Source of the DNA: Streptomyces sp. NBC_01288
Lineage (GTDB): Bacteria > Actinomycetota > Actinomycetes > Streptomycetales > Streptomycetaceae
Direction of reading: 5' to 3'
NCBI RefSeq assembly: GCF_035982055.1
Contig: NZ_CP108427.1
Location: 8,989,001 to 9,053,000 of the forward strand
Length of the DNA stretch: 64,000 bases
This document shows, piece after piece, positions 41,908 to 50,610 of the stretch (its first letter is position 1; each line of letters begins with the position of its first letter). The position numbers were made by a program, and so were the translations under genes. The notes under the pieces were generated by a model that did no database searches, was not told the origin of the DNA, and worked only from the letters and a program-made list of their open reading frames with translations.

Positions 41908-42657
41908 ATGCTGCGCGCCCTCGCCGTCGACGACGAACGCCCCTCGCTGGAGGAGTTGCTCTACCTGCTCAACGCCGATCCACGCATCGGCAGCGCGGAG
42001 GGCGCGGGCGACGCGACCGAGGCGCTGCGCCGTATCAACAGGGCCCTGGAATCAGGCCCGGACGGCCCGGAAGCCATCGATGTCGTGTTCCTCGACATCC
42101 AGATGCCCGGCCTCGACGGCCTCGACATGGCACGGCTGTTGACGGGATTCGCGCAGCCGCCGCTCGTCGTGTTCGTCACCGCGCACGAGGACTTCGCCGT
42201 ACAGGCCTTCGATCTCAAGGCAGTTGACTACGTGCTGAAACCCGTCCGCAAGGAACGGCTCGCCGAGGCCGTGCGCCGGGCGGCCGAACTCGGCGGCTCC
42301 GCACCGCGGATACCCGTGCACGAACCCGACCCCGACCACATCGCCGTCGAACTCGGCGGCGTCACCCGCTTCGTGGCCGTCGACGACATCACCCACGTCG
42401 AGGCACAGGGCGACTACGCCCGCCTGTACACCGACCGGGGCAGCCACCTCGTCCGCATCCCGGTGTCCACCCTGGAGGACCGCTGGCGCGCCCGCGGCTT
42501 CGTCCGCATCCACCGCCGCCACCTCGTCGCCCTGCGCCACATCGGCGAACTCCGCCTGGACGCGGGCACGGTGAGCGTTCTCGTGGGCGGCGAGGAACTC
42601 CAGGTCAGCCGCCGCCACACCCGCGAACTGCGCGACCTGCTGATGCGGAGGTCCTGA
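41908..42657 (+). CDS. LytTR-family response regulator
   Basis: The 249-residue regulator has a receiver domain (about residues 1-125; phospho-acceptor Asp in VVFLDIQMPG, Lys in VLKPVRKERL). A C-terminal LytTR DNA-binding domain (about 145-247) follows with VEAQGDYARLYT and FVRIHRRHLVAL. It pairs with the LytS-type histidine kinase at the end of the same operon. A TACACT box ends 8 bp before ATG, giving a very short leader. Targets probably include the transporter genes that follow. Confidence 0.93.
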   Translation: MLRALAVDDERPSLEELLYLLNADPRIGSAEGAGDATEALRRINRALESGPDGPEAIDVVFLDIQMPGLDGLDMARLLTGFAQPPLVVFVTAHEDFAVQAFDLKAVDYVLKPVRKERLAEAVRRAAELGGSAPRIPVHEPDPDHIAVELGGVTRFVAVDDITHVEAQGDYARLYTDRGSHLVRIPVSTLEDRWRARGFVRIHRRHLVALRHIGELRLDAGTVSVLVGGEELQVSRRHTRELRDLLMRRS

Positions 42658-42659
42658 CG

Positions 42660-43019
42660 GTGCCTCAGGACCCCACCGAACGCAGGGTTGTCGTCACCGC
42701 CCCGCCCCGCCGCACCCGCCGTGCCTCCGGCTACTCCCGCCCCCGCACCGAGATCGACGAACAGACCACCCTCGGCCACACCTACGTCCGCTCCCTCATG
42801 CGCACCCAACTCCGCGCCGCCCTCACGGTGTTCGCGGTCCTCGTCCTCCTGGTCGGCCCCCTGCCCCTCGTCTTCGCGGCCACCCCGGACTCCCACCGCC
42901 TCGAATGGCTGATCCTCGGCTTCTGCCTCTACGCCCCGCTCGTCCTCCTCGCCCTCTGGTACGTGCGCCGCGCCGAACGCAACGAACGCGACTTCGTCCG
43001 CCTCGTCGAGGACCGCTGA
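42660..43019 (+). CDS. small membrane protein, DUF485-like, linked to symporter
   Basis: The 119-residue protein has a basic N-terminus and two hydrophobic segments (about residues 53-75 and 86-103), ending WYVRRAERNERDFVRLV. This is the layout of DUF485-type partners of sodium:solute symporters such as MctB with MctC. GTG at 42660 is 2 bp after the LytTR stop. It probably assists the transporter encoded 5 bp downstream. Family assignment rests on topology and context more than on motifs. Confidence 0.75.
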   Translation: MPQDPTERRVVVTAPPRRTRRASGYSRPRTEIDEQTTLGHTYVRSLMRTQLRAALTVFAVLVLLVGPLPLVFAATPDSHRLEWLILGFCLYAPLVLLALWYVRRAERNERDFVRLVEDR

Positions 43020-43024
43020 GCCGG

Positions 43025-44737
43025 GTGAACTCCAGTTACGCGGTACCGGCGGTCGCCCTCGTCGTCGTGGTCACGGTCCTTGTCGGCGCCTTCGGCCTGC
43101 GCATCTCCCGCACCACGTCCGACTTCTACGTCGCCTCCCGCACCGTCGGCCCCCGCCTCAACGCGGCCGCCATCAGCGGCGAATACCTCTCCGCGGCCTC
43201 GTTCCTGGGCATCGCCGGCCTGGTCCTCGTGCAGGGCCCCGACATGCTCTGGTACCCGGTCGGCTACACGGCCGGATACCTGGTCCTCCTGCTGTTCGTC
43301 GCCGCCCCGCTGCGCCGCTCCGGCGCCTACACCCTCCCCGACTTCGCCGAGGCCCGCCTCGCCTCGCACGCGGTACGACGCCTCGCGGGAGCCTTCGTCG
43401 TCGGCGTCGGCTGGCTGTACCTGCTGCCCCAACTCCAGGGCGCAGGACTCACGTTGACCGTCCTCACCGGCGCACCCGACTCGCTCGGCGGACTGATCGT
43501 GGCCGTCGTCGTGGTCGCCACCGTCGCGGCCGGCGGCATGCGCAGCATCACCTTCGTGCAGGCCTTCCAGTACTGGCTGAAGCTCACCGCGCTGCTCGTC
43601 CCCGCCCTCTTCCTGATCCTCGCCTGGCAGAGCGACGGAGCACCCCGGCACGCCTTCGAGGAACCGGCGACGTTCCGCGAACAACGGGCAGTTCGGGTCG
43701 ACGAGACACTCGACCTCAGGCTCGACCGCCCCCTCACGGTCACGGTGACCGGCAAGGTCGACGGCCACACCCACGACGCCGCGAAGCTCCAACTCCCCGC
43801 CGGCACCCACCACATCGAGCGCGGCACCCGCCTCACCTTCGCCAAGGGCGCCCCCGTCCCCGTCGCCGACCGCGGCACCAACGGCGGCATGTCGACCTCT
43901 CTCGCCGCGAGCCGCGAGGAACGCCCGCTGTACGCGACGTACGGCCTCATCCTCGCCACCTTCCTCGGCACCATGGGCCTGCCGCACGTCGTCGTCCGCT
44001 TCTACACCAGCCCGCACGGAGTCGCCGCCCGCCGCACCACGGTCGCCGTCCTCGGCCTGATCGGCGCCTTCTACCTCCTCCCGCCCGTCTACGGCGCCCT
44101 CGGCCGCCTGTACACCCCCGAACTCACCCTCACCGGCGACGCCGACGCGGCCGTCCTCCTGCTGCCCGACCGCATGATCGGCGGCGTCGGCGGCGACCTG
44201 CTCGGCGCGCTGGTCGCGGGCGGCGCCTTCGCCGCGTTCCTGTCCACCGCCTCCGGGCTGACCATGGCCGTCGCCGGGGTCCTCACCCAGGACGTCCTCC
44301 CGTCGCGCGGAGTACGGCACTTCAGGCTCGGCACGGTCCTCGCCATGGCCGTACCGCTGGTGGCGAGCGTCCTCGTCGGCGGGCTGCCCGTCGCCGACGC
44401 CGTGGGGCTCGCGTTCGCCGTGTCGGCGTCCTCCTTCTGCCCGTTGCTGGTCCTCGGCATCTGGTGGACGCGGCTCACCCCGCCCGGTGCGGCGGCCGGG
44501 ATGCTGGTGGGCGGCGGGTCGGCGTTCGTCGCCGTGGCCGCGACCATGGCGGGCTTCCCCGGCACGGGCCCGCTGCACGCCCTGCTCGCCTGGCCCGCGC
44601 TCTGGTCGGTGCCGCTGGGGTTCCTCACCATGGTGCTGGTGTCCCTGGCCACCCCGGGCCGGGTGCCGACGGGAACGGCGGCGATCCTGGCGCGGTTCCA
44701 TCTGCCGGAGGAACTGCGGGCGGAGGTGAAGGCATGA
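43025..44737 (+). CDS. sodium:solute symporter family transporter (ActP/MctC-like)
   Basis: The 570-residue protein has about 13 membrane helices and the SSS motifs DFYVASRTVG (residue 36 on), GEYLSAASFLGIAGLV, and GGMRSITFVQAFQYWLK. Relatives import acetate, pyruvate or other short carboxylates. Between helices, residues about 202-300 form a large hydrophilic insert rich in Val/Thr/Asp (LDLRLDRPLTVTVTGKVDG), suggesting a beta-rich outer domain. GTG at 43025 was chosen from spacing and the short N-terminus. It is followed by a coupled 24-codon ORF. Confidence 0.9.
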   Translation: MNSSYAVPAVALVVVVTVLVGAFGLRISRTTSDFYVASRTVGPRLNAAAISGEYLSAASFLGIAGLVLVQGPDMLWYPVGYTAGYLVLLLFVAAPLRRSGAYTLPDFAEARLASHAVRRLAGAFVVGVGWLYLLPQLQGAGLTLTVLTGAPDSLGGLIVAVVVVATVAAGGMRSITFVQAFQYWLKLTALLVPALFLILAWQSDGAPRHAFEEPATFREQRAVRVDETLDLRLDRPLTVTVTGKVDGHTHDAAKLQLPAGTHHIERGTRLTFAKGAPVPVADRGTNGGMSTSLAASREERPLYATYGLILATFLGTMGLPHVVVRFYTSPHGVAARRTTVAVLGLIGAFYLLPPVYGALGRLYTPELTLTGDADAAVLLLPDRMIGGVGGDLLGALVAGGAFAAFLSTASGLTMAVAGVLTQDVLPSRGVRHFRLGTVLAMAVPLVASVLVGGLPVADAVGLAFAVSASSFCPLLVLGIWWTRLTPPGAAAGMLVGGGSAFVAVAATMAGFPGTGPLHALLAWPALWSVPLGFLTMVLVSLATPGRVPTGTAAILARFHLPEELRAEVKA

Positions 44738-44808
44738 CGGAGTCCGGGCGCGGCTTCGGCGCCGCCGTGGGTGGATCGCCCAACTGCCTTGCGGAGGAGG
44801 CCACATGA
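44734..44808 (+). CDS. 24-residue microORF coupled to symporter and sensor kinase
   Basis: ATG at 44734 overlaps the symporter stop (ATGA) and has GGAGGTGAAGGC upstream. The frame ends with TGA that again overlaps the next ATG (44805), which has its own GGAGGAGG. The peptide starts MTESGRGFGAAVGG and ends AEEAT. It contains one Cys and is not hydrophobic. It could be a real microprotein or only a device that couples kinase translation to that of the transporter. No family is recognised. Confidence 0.5.
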   Translation: MTESGRGFGAAVGGSPNCLAEEAT

Positions 44809-46010
44809 GCGGATTCCTGGCCGGCCTCTGCGTCGCAATACTACCGTTGCTCGCCGCCGGGTTCTGGCTCGGCCGCCGCACCGCACGCCCCGAGAGCCTC
44901 GGCGGGCTCGGCACCCCGGTCGAGCACGCCACCTTCCAGACCCTGCACACCGCGTCCCTCGCCGCGCCCCCGCTGCGCGCCGGCCTCACCGAGGAGACGG
45001 CCCGCCGCTCCGCCCGGAGACTGCGGACACTGCTCGGCACCGACGCGCTGTGCCTGACCGACCAGAAGCAGGTCCTCGCCTGGGACGGCGTCGGCGACCA
45101 TCACCGGACCGAGATCATGGAACGGCTCGCGGGCCCCCTGGAGACCGGCCGGGGCGAGGCGTTCCGGCTCACCTGCGACGCCCCCGACTGCCCGTTGCGC
45201 TGGGCGGTGGTCGCCCCGCTCACCGTCGACGACCGGGTCCACGGCGCCCTGGTCGCCTGCGCACCGCGCGAGTCGGCCGTCCTCGTCCGGGCCGCCGGAG
45301 AGGTGGCCCGCTGGGTCTCCGTACAACTTGAGTTGGCGGATCTGGACCAGTCCCGCACCCGCCTGATCGAGGCCGAGATCAAGGCACTTCGGGCCCAGAT
45401 CTCCCCGCACTTCATCTTCAACTCGCTCGCGGTGATCGCGTCCTTCGTCCGCACCGACCCCGAACGCGCTCGCGAACTGCTCCTGGAGTTCGCCGACTTC
45501 ACCCGCTACTCGTTCCGCAGGCACGGCGACTTCACCACCCTCGCCGACGAACTCCATGCCATCGACCACTACTTGGCGCTCGTCCGCGCCCGCTTCGGTG
45601 AGCGACTCTCGGTCACCCTACAGATCGCCCCCGAGGTACTCCCGGTCGCGCTCCCGTTCCTCTGCCTGCAACCGCTCGTCGAGAACGCCGTCAAGCACGG
45701 CCTGGAGGGCAAGGCCGACAAGAGCCGCATCAGCATCACCGCGCAGGACGCGGGCGCCGAGGCACTCGTCGTCATCGAGGACGACGGCGCCGGCATGGAC
45801 CCCGACCTGCTCCGCCGCATCCTGGCAGGCGAGGTCAGCCCCTCGGGCGGCATCGGCCTGTCCAACGTCGACGACCGGCTCCGCCAGGTCTACGGCGACG
45901 ACTACGGCCTCGTCATCGAGACCGCCGTAGGAGCGGGCATGAAGATCACCGCCCGGCTGCCGAAGTACCAGCCGGGCGTGCACTCGGCGAGCCGGCGGAG
46001 TGAGCCGTAG
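44805..46010 (+). CDS. LytS-type sensor histidine kinase
   Basis: The 401-residue kinase has one N-terminal membrane helix (about residues 3-22), a GAF-like region (about 45-185, with DCPLRWAVVAPL), and a His_kinase domain with the phospho-His in QISPHFIFNSL (about residue 203). A HATPase domain follows with N-box LQPLVENAVKHG and GGIGLSNVDDRL. It should phosphorylate the LytTR regulator encoded at the operon start. With a single helix it may sense a cytoplasmic signal or the adjacent symporter. Confidence 0.93.
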   Translation: MSGFLAGLCVAILPLLAAGFWLGRRTARPESLGGLGTPVEHATFQTLHTASLAAPPLRAGLTEETARRSARRLRTLLGTDALCLTDQKQVLAWDGVGDHHRTEIMERLAGPLETGRGEAFRLTCDAPDCPLRWAVVAPLTVDDRVHGALVACAPRESAVLVRAAGEVARWVSVQLELADLDQSRTRLIEAEIKALRAQISPHFIFNSLAVIASFVRTDPERARELLLEFADFTRYSFRRHGDFTTLADELHAIDHYLALVRARFGERLSVTLQIAPEVLPVALPFLCLQPLVENAVKHGLEGKADKSRISITAQDAGAEALVVIEDDGAGMDPDLLRRILAGEVSPSGGIGLSNVDDRLRQVYGDDYGLVIETAVGAGMKITARLPKYQPGVHSASRRSEP

Positions 46011-46016
46011 CGGGCG

Positions 46017-46175
46017 TCAGGTGCTGCGCGTGGCCACCATCCCGAGGGTGATCAGCCCGAGCACGACCCAGCCGAACCACAGCCAGCCGTTACTCCCGAG
46101 CGCCACCGTGTAGGCCGTCACCACCACCAGACCGCCGACGGTGATGACCCCCATGGTCTTCGTGGAACCGGGCAT
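46017..46175 (-). CDS. small membrane protein, hypothetical
   Basis: The 52-residue product has two hydrophobic stretches (GVITVGGLVVVTAYTVAL and WLWFGWVVLGLITLGMVA) and a short polar tail. It ends 6 bp from the convergent kinase gene and starts 13 bp after the stop of the Ser/Thr kinase gene, with which it is probably co-transcribed. I do not recognise a family. Confidence 0.6.
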   Translation of the reverse strand: MPGSTKTMGVITVGGLVVVTAYTVALGSNGWLWFGWVVLGLITLGMVATRST

Positions 46176-46188
46176 CGCAACACCCTCC

Positions 46189-48030
46189 TCATGGTTCGTC
46201 CCCCTCCATGGTGCCCCCGTTCTGCCTCCGAACGGCGCACACGACGAAATGTGTGCCCGACTTCCACGGTCCCTGACTCGTCCAGGAGGCCGCCTCGTAC
46301 ACCGACGGACCGAAGCCGTAGTCGGCCGGCGGGACGTCCCGGGCACACGCGGCGTCCGATTCCGTACGCGCCTGGGGCAGCGTGACGCCGGCGCCCAACC
46401 GGGTGAACCCGAGGACTTCCTGATCATGCTTGCCGGTGCAGGAGACCAGGCTCGCGGCCCGGTCGGACGGCACGGCCAGACAGTCCCCCTTCTGCATGGT
46501 CGACGTGTCCGCGAACGCGGACCCGAGGGCGCGACGACTGCCCAGCGGCCCGTAGACCGGCCCGTGCGCGCCCAGCACCAGACACGCGGTGCGATGCCCG
46601 GCGGCCTCGAAACCGGCGTCGGTCGGTACGACGGCGAGCGCCCGCACATCCGCGAGTTTCCCTCTCATCTCCTGTGTCCGCTGCGCACACCGGTCCGCCC
46701 CGACCTTGTGCGCCTCGCCCGCGGACGCGCTGGAGACCAACGCCATCACCTGCCCGTCGGGCACCGAGTTCCGACAGGTGGAGTCGACGGCGAGCCTCGG
46801 CGTCCCCTCGAACCGCTTCCCACCGGGCCAGTCGGCGGTGACACAGTCGCCGTCCTTGAGCGGCGCGGAGAGCCCGACGGTGCTGCCGTACGGCGAACTG
46901 TCCTTCTTCGTGCTCGTGTTGTCGCCGGACGACTGATGGGCCATCGCGTACCAGACACCGCCCAGGGCGAGGGCGAGCCCGAGCAGGCCCGCGAGGGCGG
47001 CCTGGCGGAGCCGGGGGCGCGAGCGGCGGCGTCGGCCACCGGGAGAGTGCGAGGGAGGCGGCCCGGTGATGAACGGCTCCGCCTGGCCCTCCCACGGCGA
47101 CCGCGAACCCAGGTCGGTCTGGGTCCGGGCATACGATCCCGCCTCTGCCCCCGGGTCCGTCCGCGGCGCCACGATCCGCGACAGCTCGGCCTCGGCCTCC
47201 GCCGCCGGAATCCGCCGTAGCGGATCCTTCTCCAGCATCGCGTGGAGCACCGGGGCCAGGGCGCCCGCGCGGACCGGGGGGAGCGGGTCCTCCATGACCA
47301 CCGCGGTGATCTCCGCGAGCGGGGTCTCGCGGACGAAGGGGCCGTGGCCCTCGACGGCGTGGTAGAGCGTGCAGCCCAGCGAGAACAGGTCGGCCGCGGC
47401 GGTCGGCGGCCCGCCCGTGGCCCGTTCCGGCGCCAGATAGCCCGCCGTACCGACGAGCACGGACGTCAGCGTGTACCGCGTCTCCCCGGCGTCCGGCTGC
47501 ACCGAGATGCCGTAGTCGGTGAGCAGGACGCGGGCGTACGGCGAACCGGTGCGGTCCGGCGCGAGCAGGATGTTCGCCGGTTTCACGTCCCGGTGCATCA
47601 CGCCCCGCCGGTGCCCGGCGGTGAGCGCGTCGAGTACGGCGAGCCCGATGCGGGCGCACTCCGCGGGGGCCAGGGAGCCGTACCGGCCGACCATGTCGCG
47701 CAGGTCCACGGCGTCCGCCACGTACTCCATGACGATCCAGGGCAGTCCCTCGTGCTCCAGCACGTCATGGACGGTTACCACATGTGGATGCCCGCGCAGC
47801 CCCGCCGCGTTCCGTGCCTCGGCCCGGGCACGCGCGACCCGGGCCTCCCGTTCGGCGTCGGCGTAGGCCGGGTTGCTGAACACGATCTCCTTGAGCGCGA
47901 CTTCACAGGCCAGCCGCTGGTCATGTGCGAGCCACACATGTCCCATCCCGCCACTGCCCAGGCGGTTCAGCAGGAGGTAACGGCCGGCGATGACCCGGCC
48001 CACTCCCGAGGTCGGCGATCCCTGTGGCAT
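46189..48030 (-). CDS. membrane serine/threonine protein kinase
   Basis: The 613-residue kinase has the glycine loop LGSGGMGHVW (about 24-33), Lys47 in EVALKEI, HRDVKPANILL, and DYG in place of the usual DFG. APERATGG and the rest of the Hanks domain run to about residue 275. A basic linker precedes one membrane helix (AALAGLLGLALALGGVWYA, about 330-350). An extracytoplasmic domain of about 260 residues follows, with several Cys. No PASTA repeats are present in it. The upstream gene of the same operon encodes a PASTA lipoprotein. Confidence 0.93.
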   Translation of the reverse strand: MPQGSPTSGVGRVIAGRYLLLNRLGSGGMGHVWLAHDQRLACEVALKEIVFSNPAYADAEREARVARARAEARNAAGLRGHPHVVTVHDVLEHEGLPWIVMEYVADAVDLRDMVGRYGSLAPAECARIGLAVLDALTAGHRRGVMHRDVKPANILLAPDRTGSPYARVLLTDYGISVQPDAGETRYTLTSVLVGTAGYLAPERATGGPPTAAADLFSLGCTLYHAVEGHGPFVRETPLAEITAVVMEDPLPPVRAGALAPVLHAMLEKDPLRRIPAAEAEAELSRIVAPRTDPGAEAGSYARTQTDLGSRSPWEGQAEPFITGPPPSHSPGGRRRRSRPRLRQAALAGLLGLALALGGVWYAMAHQSSGDNTSTKKDSSPYGSTVGLSAPLKDGDCVTADWPGGKRFEGTPRLAVDSTCRNSVPDGQVMALVSSASAGEAHKVGADRCAQRTQEMRGKLADVRALAVVPTDAGFEAAGHRTACLVLGAHGPVYGPLGSRRALGSAFADTSTMQKGDCLAVPSDRAASLVSCTGKHDQEVLGFTRLGAGVTLPQARTESDAACARDVPPADYGFGPSVYEAASWTSQGPWKSGTHFVVCAVRRQNGGTMEGDEP

Positions 48031-48055
48031 CCGGACTCCTCCTTCCGGGTCCGCG

Positions 48056-49396
48056 TCACGTCTCGGTCGTGGTGGCGGAGACGGTGGTGGTGGGCGTGCC
48101 GGTCGTCACGGAGGCGCCTGCGGTGACGGGTGCGCTGCTGGTGGTCACGGGAGCGCTCGTCAACGGGGCGCTGCTGGTGACCGGTGCGCTCGTCGACGGC
48201 GAGTGGGACACCACCGAGGGCGAACCGGTCGTAGGCGAACCGCTCGACGGCGGTGGGTCGGACGGCGGCTCGCTCGTGGGTGAGGACGGTGGTGGCGACG
48301 AAGGCGGTGACGAGGACGTGGGTGGTGCTGGTGCGGACGTCGAGGGCGGTGCCGTGGAGGTCGGCGGAGCAAGCGTCGGCCCGGAGGGCGTCGGGCCCGG
48401 GGGAGTGGAAGCAGCGCCGCCACTCGTCCCACCGGCCACGCTCACCATCACGTACTCCCCGAACCGCAGCTCGGTCCCGGCCGGCGGATCGGACGCCGTG
48501 ACCTGCGCGTCGTCGGCCGGCAGCGCACTCCCGCCGTAGCCCACGGCCAGCCCCCCGCTCACCAGTTGCCGTCGCGCCGCCCCGAATGTCATCCCCGCGA
48601 GGTCGGGCACAGCGTGCTGCTGCCGGGTGTCGAAGGTGGTGTCGTGCTTGCCCGTCGTACCGACCGGACGCGTGATGCCGGTGTCGGGATCGTCGACGTC
48701 GACGAGAGCGAGCCCCTCCATCCTCCGCGGCGCCGGACGCACGGCCACGACCGAGGACGCGCGATATCCGTTCCACTTCTTGTTGCCGTCCGCGAACTTG
48801 ACGGAAATACGGCTCGCGTCGCCCTTGAAGGGACGCAGTGGATTTCCGCACGAGCACTTCGCGGCGGGTTCCCCCTGCTCGTCGACGAGAATCGCGATTC
48901 CCGCCTGGAGAAGGGAGTTGTAGGGCGTGGCCTTTCCCTCTTTGTAGTCGTGGTTCTGTACGAGAGTGTCGTGACGCAGGAGTACGGGTGTGAGTCGATC
49001 CAGATAGCCCGGAATCTGATCCGTGGCGATACCCAGTACGCCCGACCAGGCAACGGCCTTCGGGCGATTCGCGGGATCGGTCAGGAACCTCTTGAGCTTC
49101 GCCACGTCACAGACGGTCGGTTTCTTGGTACCCCCGTACAGCCCAGGCGTGTCCCCCTGCTGCAAGCTGCCCCGCACGGGCATCGAGCGCACTGCGGCGT
49201 CCTGTCCCAGTCCCTGTTTCTCGTCGAAGAAAGGCGCGAGCGACGGAACTCCGGCGGCGACCGCCTGTACGGCGAACGAATGTGCGCCCCTGCCGCATCC
49301 CCCCAGTCCACTCATGACCAGGGCGCAGACGATCAGCACGGCGATCCTGCGGATCACCGAAATTCCGGTCCTTTGCACAACAGCGCGAAATGTCAT
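48056..49396 (-). CDS. lipoprotein with PASTA domain and Ser/Thr/Pro-rich tail (DUF6777-like)
   Basis: The 446-residue protein has a lipobox-like LGGC after a hydrophobic core (IAVLIVCALVMSG), so it is probably a lipoprotein. A domain of about 220 residues (DVAKLKRFLTDP, RHDTLVQNHDY, KCSCGNPLRPF) resembles the Streptomyces DUF6777 family. One PASTA domain follows (about 258-322; VPDLAGMTFGAARRQL, ASDPPAGTEL). The last 118 or so residues are almost only Ser, Thr, Pro, Ala and Val, likely O-glycosylated. It precedes the kinase by 25 bp in one operon. Confidence 0.82.
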   Translation of the reverse strand: MTFRAVVQRTGISVIRRIAVLIVCALVMSGLGGCGRGAHSFAVQAVAAGVPSLAPFFDEKQGLGQDAAVRSMPVRGSLQQGDTPGLYGGTKKPTVCDVAKLKRFLTDPANRPKAVAWSGVLGIATDQIPGYLDRLTPVLLRHDTLVQNHDYKEGKATPYNSLLQAGIAILVDEQGEPAAKCSCGNPLRPFKGDASRISVKFADGNKKWNGYRASSVVAVRPAPRRMEGLALVDVDDPDTGITRPVGTTGKHDTTFDTRQQHAVPDLAGMTFGAARRQLVSGGLAVGYGGSALPADDAQVTASDPPAGTELRFGEYVMVSVAGGTSGGAASTPPGPTPSGPTLAPPTSTAPPSTSAPAPPTSSSPPSSPPPSSPTSEPPSDPPPSSGSPTTGSPSVVSHSPSTSAPVTSSAPLTSAPVTTSSAPVTAGASVTTGTPTTTVSATTTET

Positions 49397-49473
49397 TACC
49401 GCTCCCCCCGGTGGCGGTTCCCCCATCGCGCTTATGCTACTGAACGAAATTTCCGTTCAGTTGCCGCATGTGT

Positions 49474-50424
49474 TCAATTGCTTCGTGTGTTCAATGAGGC
49501 CAAATAGGCGTTGTACGCCGCAAGTTCCTTGTCGCCGTCCCGGTCGGCGGCCCGGTCCTGGCGCTTGGCCTGGCGCTGTTCCGAGCTGTACCACTGGAAC
49601 AGCAGGGCGATCAGCACCAGCACGGACGGCACCTCGCTGAACGCCCAGGCGATACCGCCGGCCGCGTTCTGATCGGAGAGCGCGTCGATGCCGAGCGAGG
49701 CGGGCGGGTTCTTGAACGTCTGGACCATCGGCTCCGACGCCATCATCAACGCGATGCCGAAGAACGCGTGGAACGGCATCCCGGCGAAAAGCTCCAGCAT
49801 GCGCATCAGATAACCGGGCCGACTCGGCCCCGGGTCCACACCCATGATCGGCCAGAAGAACACCACACCCACGGCGAGGAAGTGCACCATCATCGCGATG
49901 TGCCCGGTCTTCGACCCCATCAGGAAATCGAAGATCGGCGTGAAGTACAGCGCGTACAGGCTCGCGATGAACAGCGGGATGGTGAACGCCGGATGCGTGA
50001 TGATCTTCATGTACCGGCTGTGCAGGAACATCAACAGCAGCTCACGGGGCCCCTTGTGACCCCGGGCCGCCGGGGGCAGTGCACGCAGGGCCAGGGTGAC
50101 CGGAGCGCCGAGCAGCAGCAGGATCGGCGTCAACATGCTGATGACCATGTGCTGCACCATGTGCACGCTGAACATGACCATGCCGTAGTCGTTGAGCTTG
50201 GTGCACATCACCAGCCCGATGGTCAGCACACCGATGACGAAGGAGATCGTCCGCCCCACCGGCCACGAGTCCCCCCGCCGCCGCAACCGCACGACCCCCC
50301 ACCCATACAGCCCGAGCCCGAGCAGGCAGGCGGTCAGGAAGAACGGGTCGGCCGACCACTCAAGCCCCCGCGCAAAGGTGAACGGCGGCAGATCCATGGT
50401 CATACCGTGCCCGCCGTGATCCAT
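49474..50424 (-). CDS. cytochrome c oxidase assembly protein, CtaG_caa3 family
   Basis: The 316-residue membrane protein has about seven hydrophobic helices. The His motifs typical of the family are SVHMVQHMVISMLTPILLLLG, YMKIITHPAFTIPLF, and MVHFLAVGVVFFWPIMG with DPGP following. It assists copper insertion into terminal oxidase. The N-terminus MDHGGHGMTMD is rich in His and Met, in keeping with copper binding. The C-terminus is charged and cytoplasmic. Confidence 0.9.
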   Translation of the reverse strand: MDHGGHGMTMDLPPFTFARGLEWSADPFFLTACLLGLGLYGWGVVRLRRRGDSWPVGRTISFVIGVLTIGLVMCTKLNDYGMVMFSVHMVQHMVISMLTPILLLLGAPVTLALRALPPAARGHKGPRELLLMFLHSRYMKIITHPAFTIPLFIASLYALYFTPIFDFLMGSKTGHIAMMVHFLAVGVVFFWPIMGVDPGPSRPGYLMRMLELFAGMPFHAFFGIALMMASEPMVQTFKNPPASLGIDALSDQNAAGGIAWAFSEVPSVLVLIALLFQWYSSEQRQAKRQDRAADRDGDKELAAYNAYLASLNTRSN

Positions 50425-50515
50425 CGAACGGCTCCTGATTCGTGGGGGTGTGCGTCATCTGTCCGCAGACAGACTAGAACTGTCCCCACCCGAGCATGTG
50501 ACCGGGGCCAGCGAA

Positions 50516-50595
50516 ACTCCCTAGGGGCGCGGGGCTGTGACATCTGCGGCTCCGCCGCGTGGGCGCGACCAGCCCCCACGGCCCGCACTCGACGA
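50516..50595 (+). repeat. interspersed GC-rich repeat, copy 2 (long form)
   Basis: CCTAGGGGCGCGGGGCTG, TGCGGCTCCGCCGCG and GGGCGCGACCAGCCCCCACG form a copy that contains an extra hairpin TGCGGC-TCC-GCCGCG, absent from the short copies. It lies between the CtaG start and the pfkA stop, so it would be in the 3' end of the pfkA message. Confidence 0.75.
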
Positions 50596-50610
50596 ACTAC
50601 CTGAGAACGC

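Noticed and set aside
42929..45040. A 703-codon open frame on the minus strand
   Set aside because: It is antisense to the symporter operon, with Gly/Glu/Asp-rich shadow composition.
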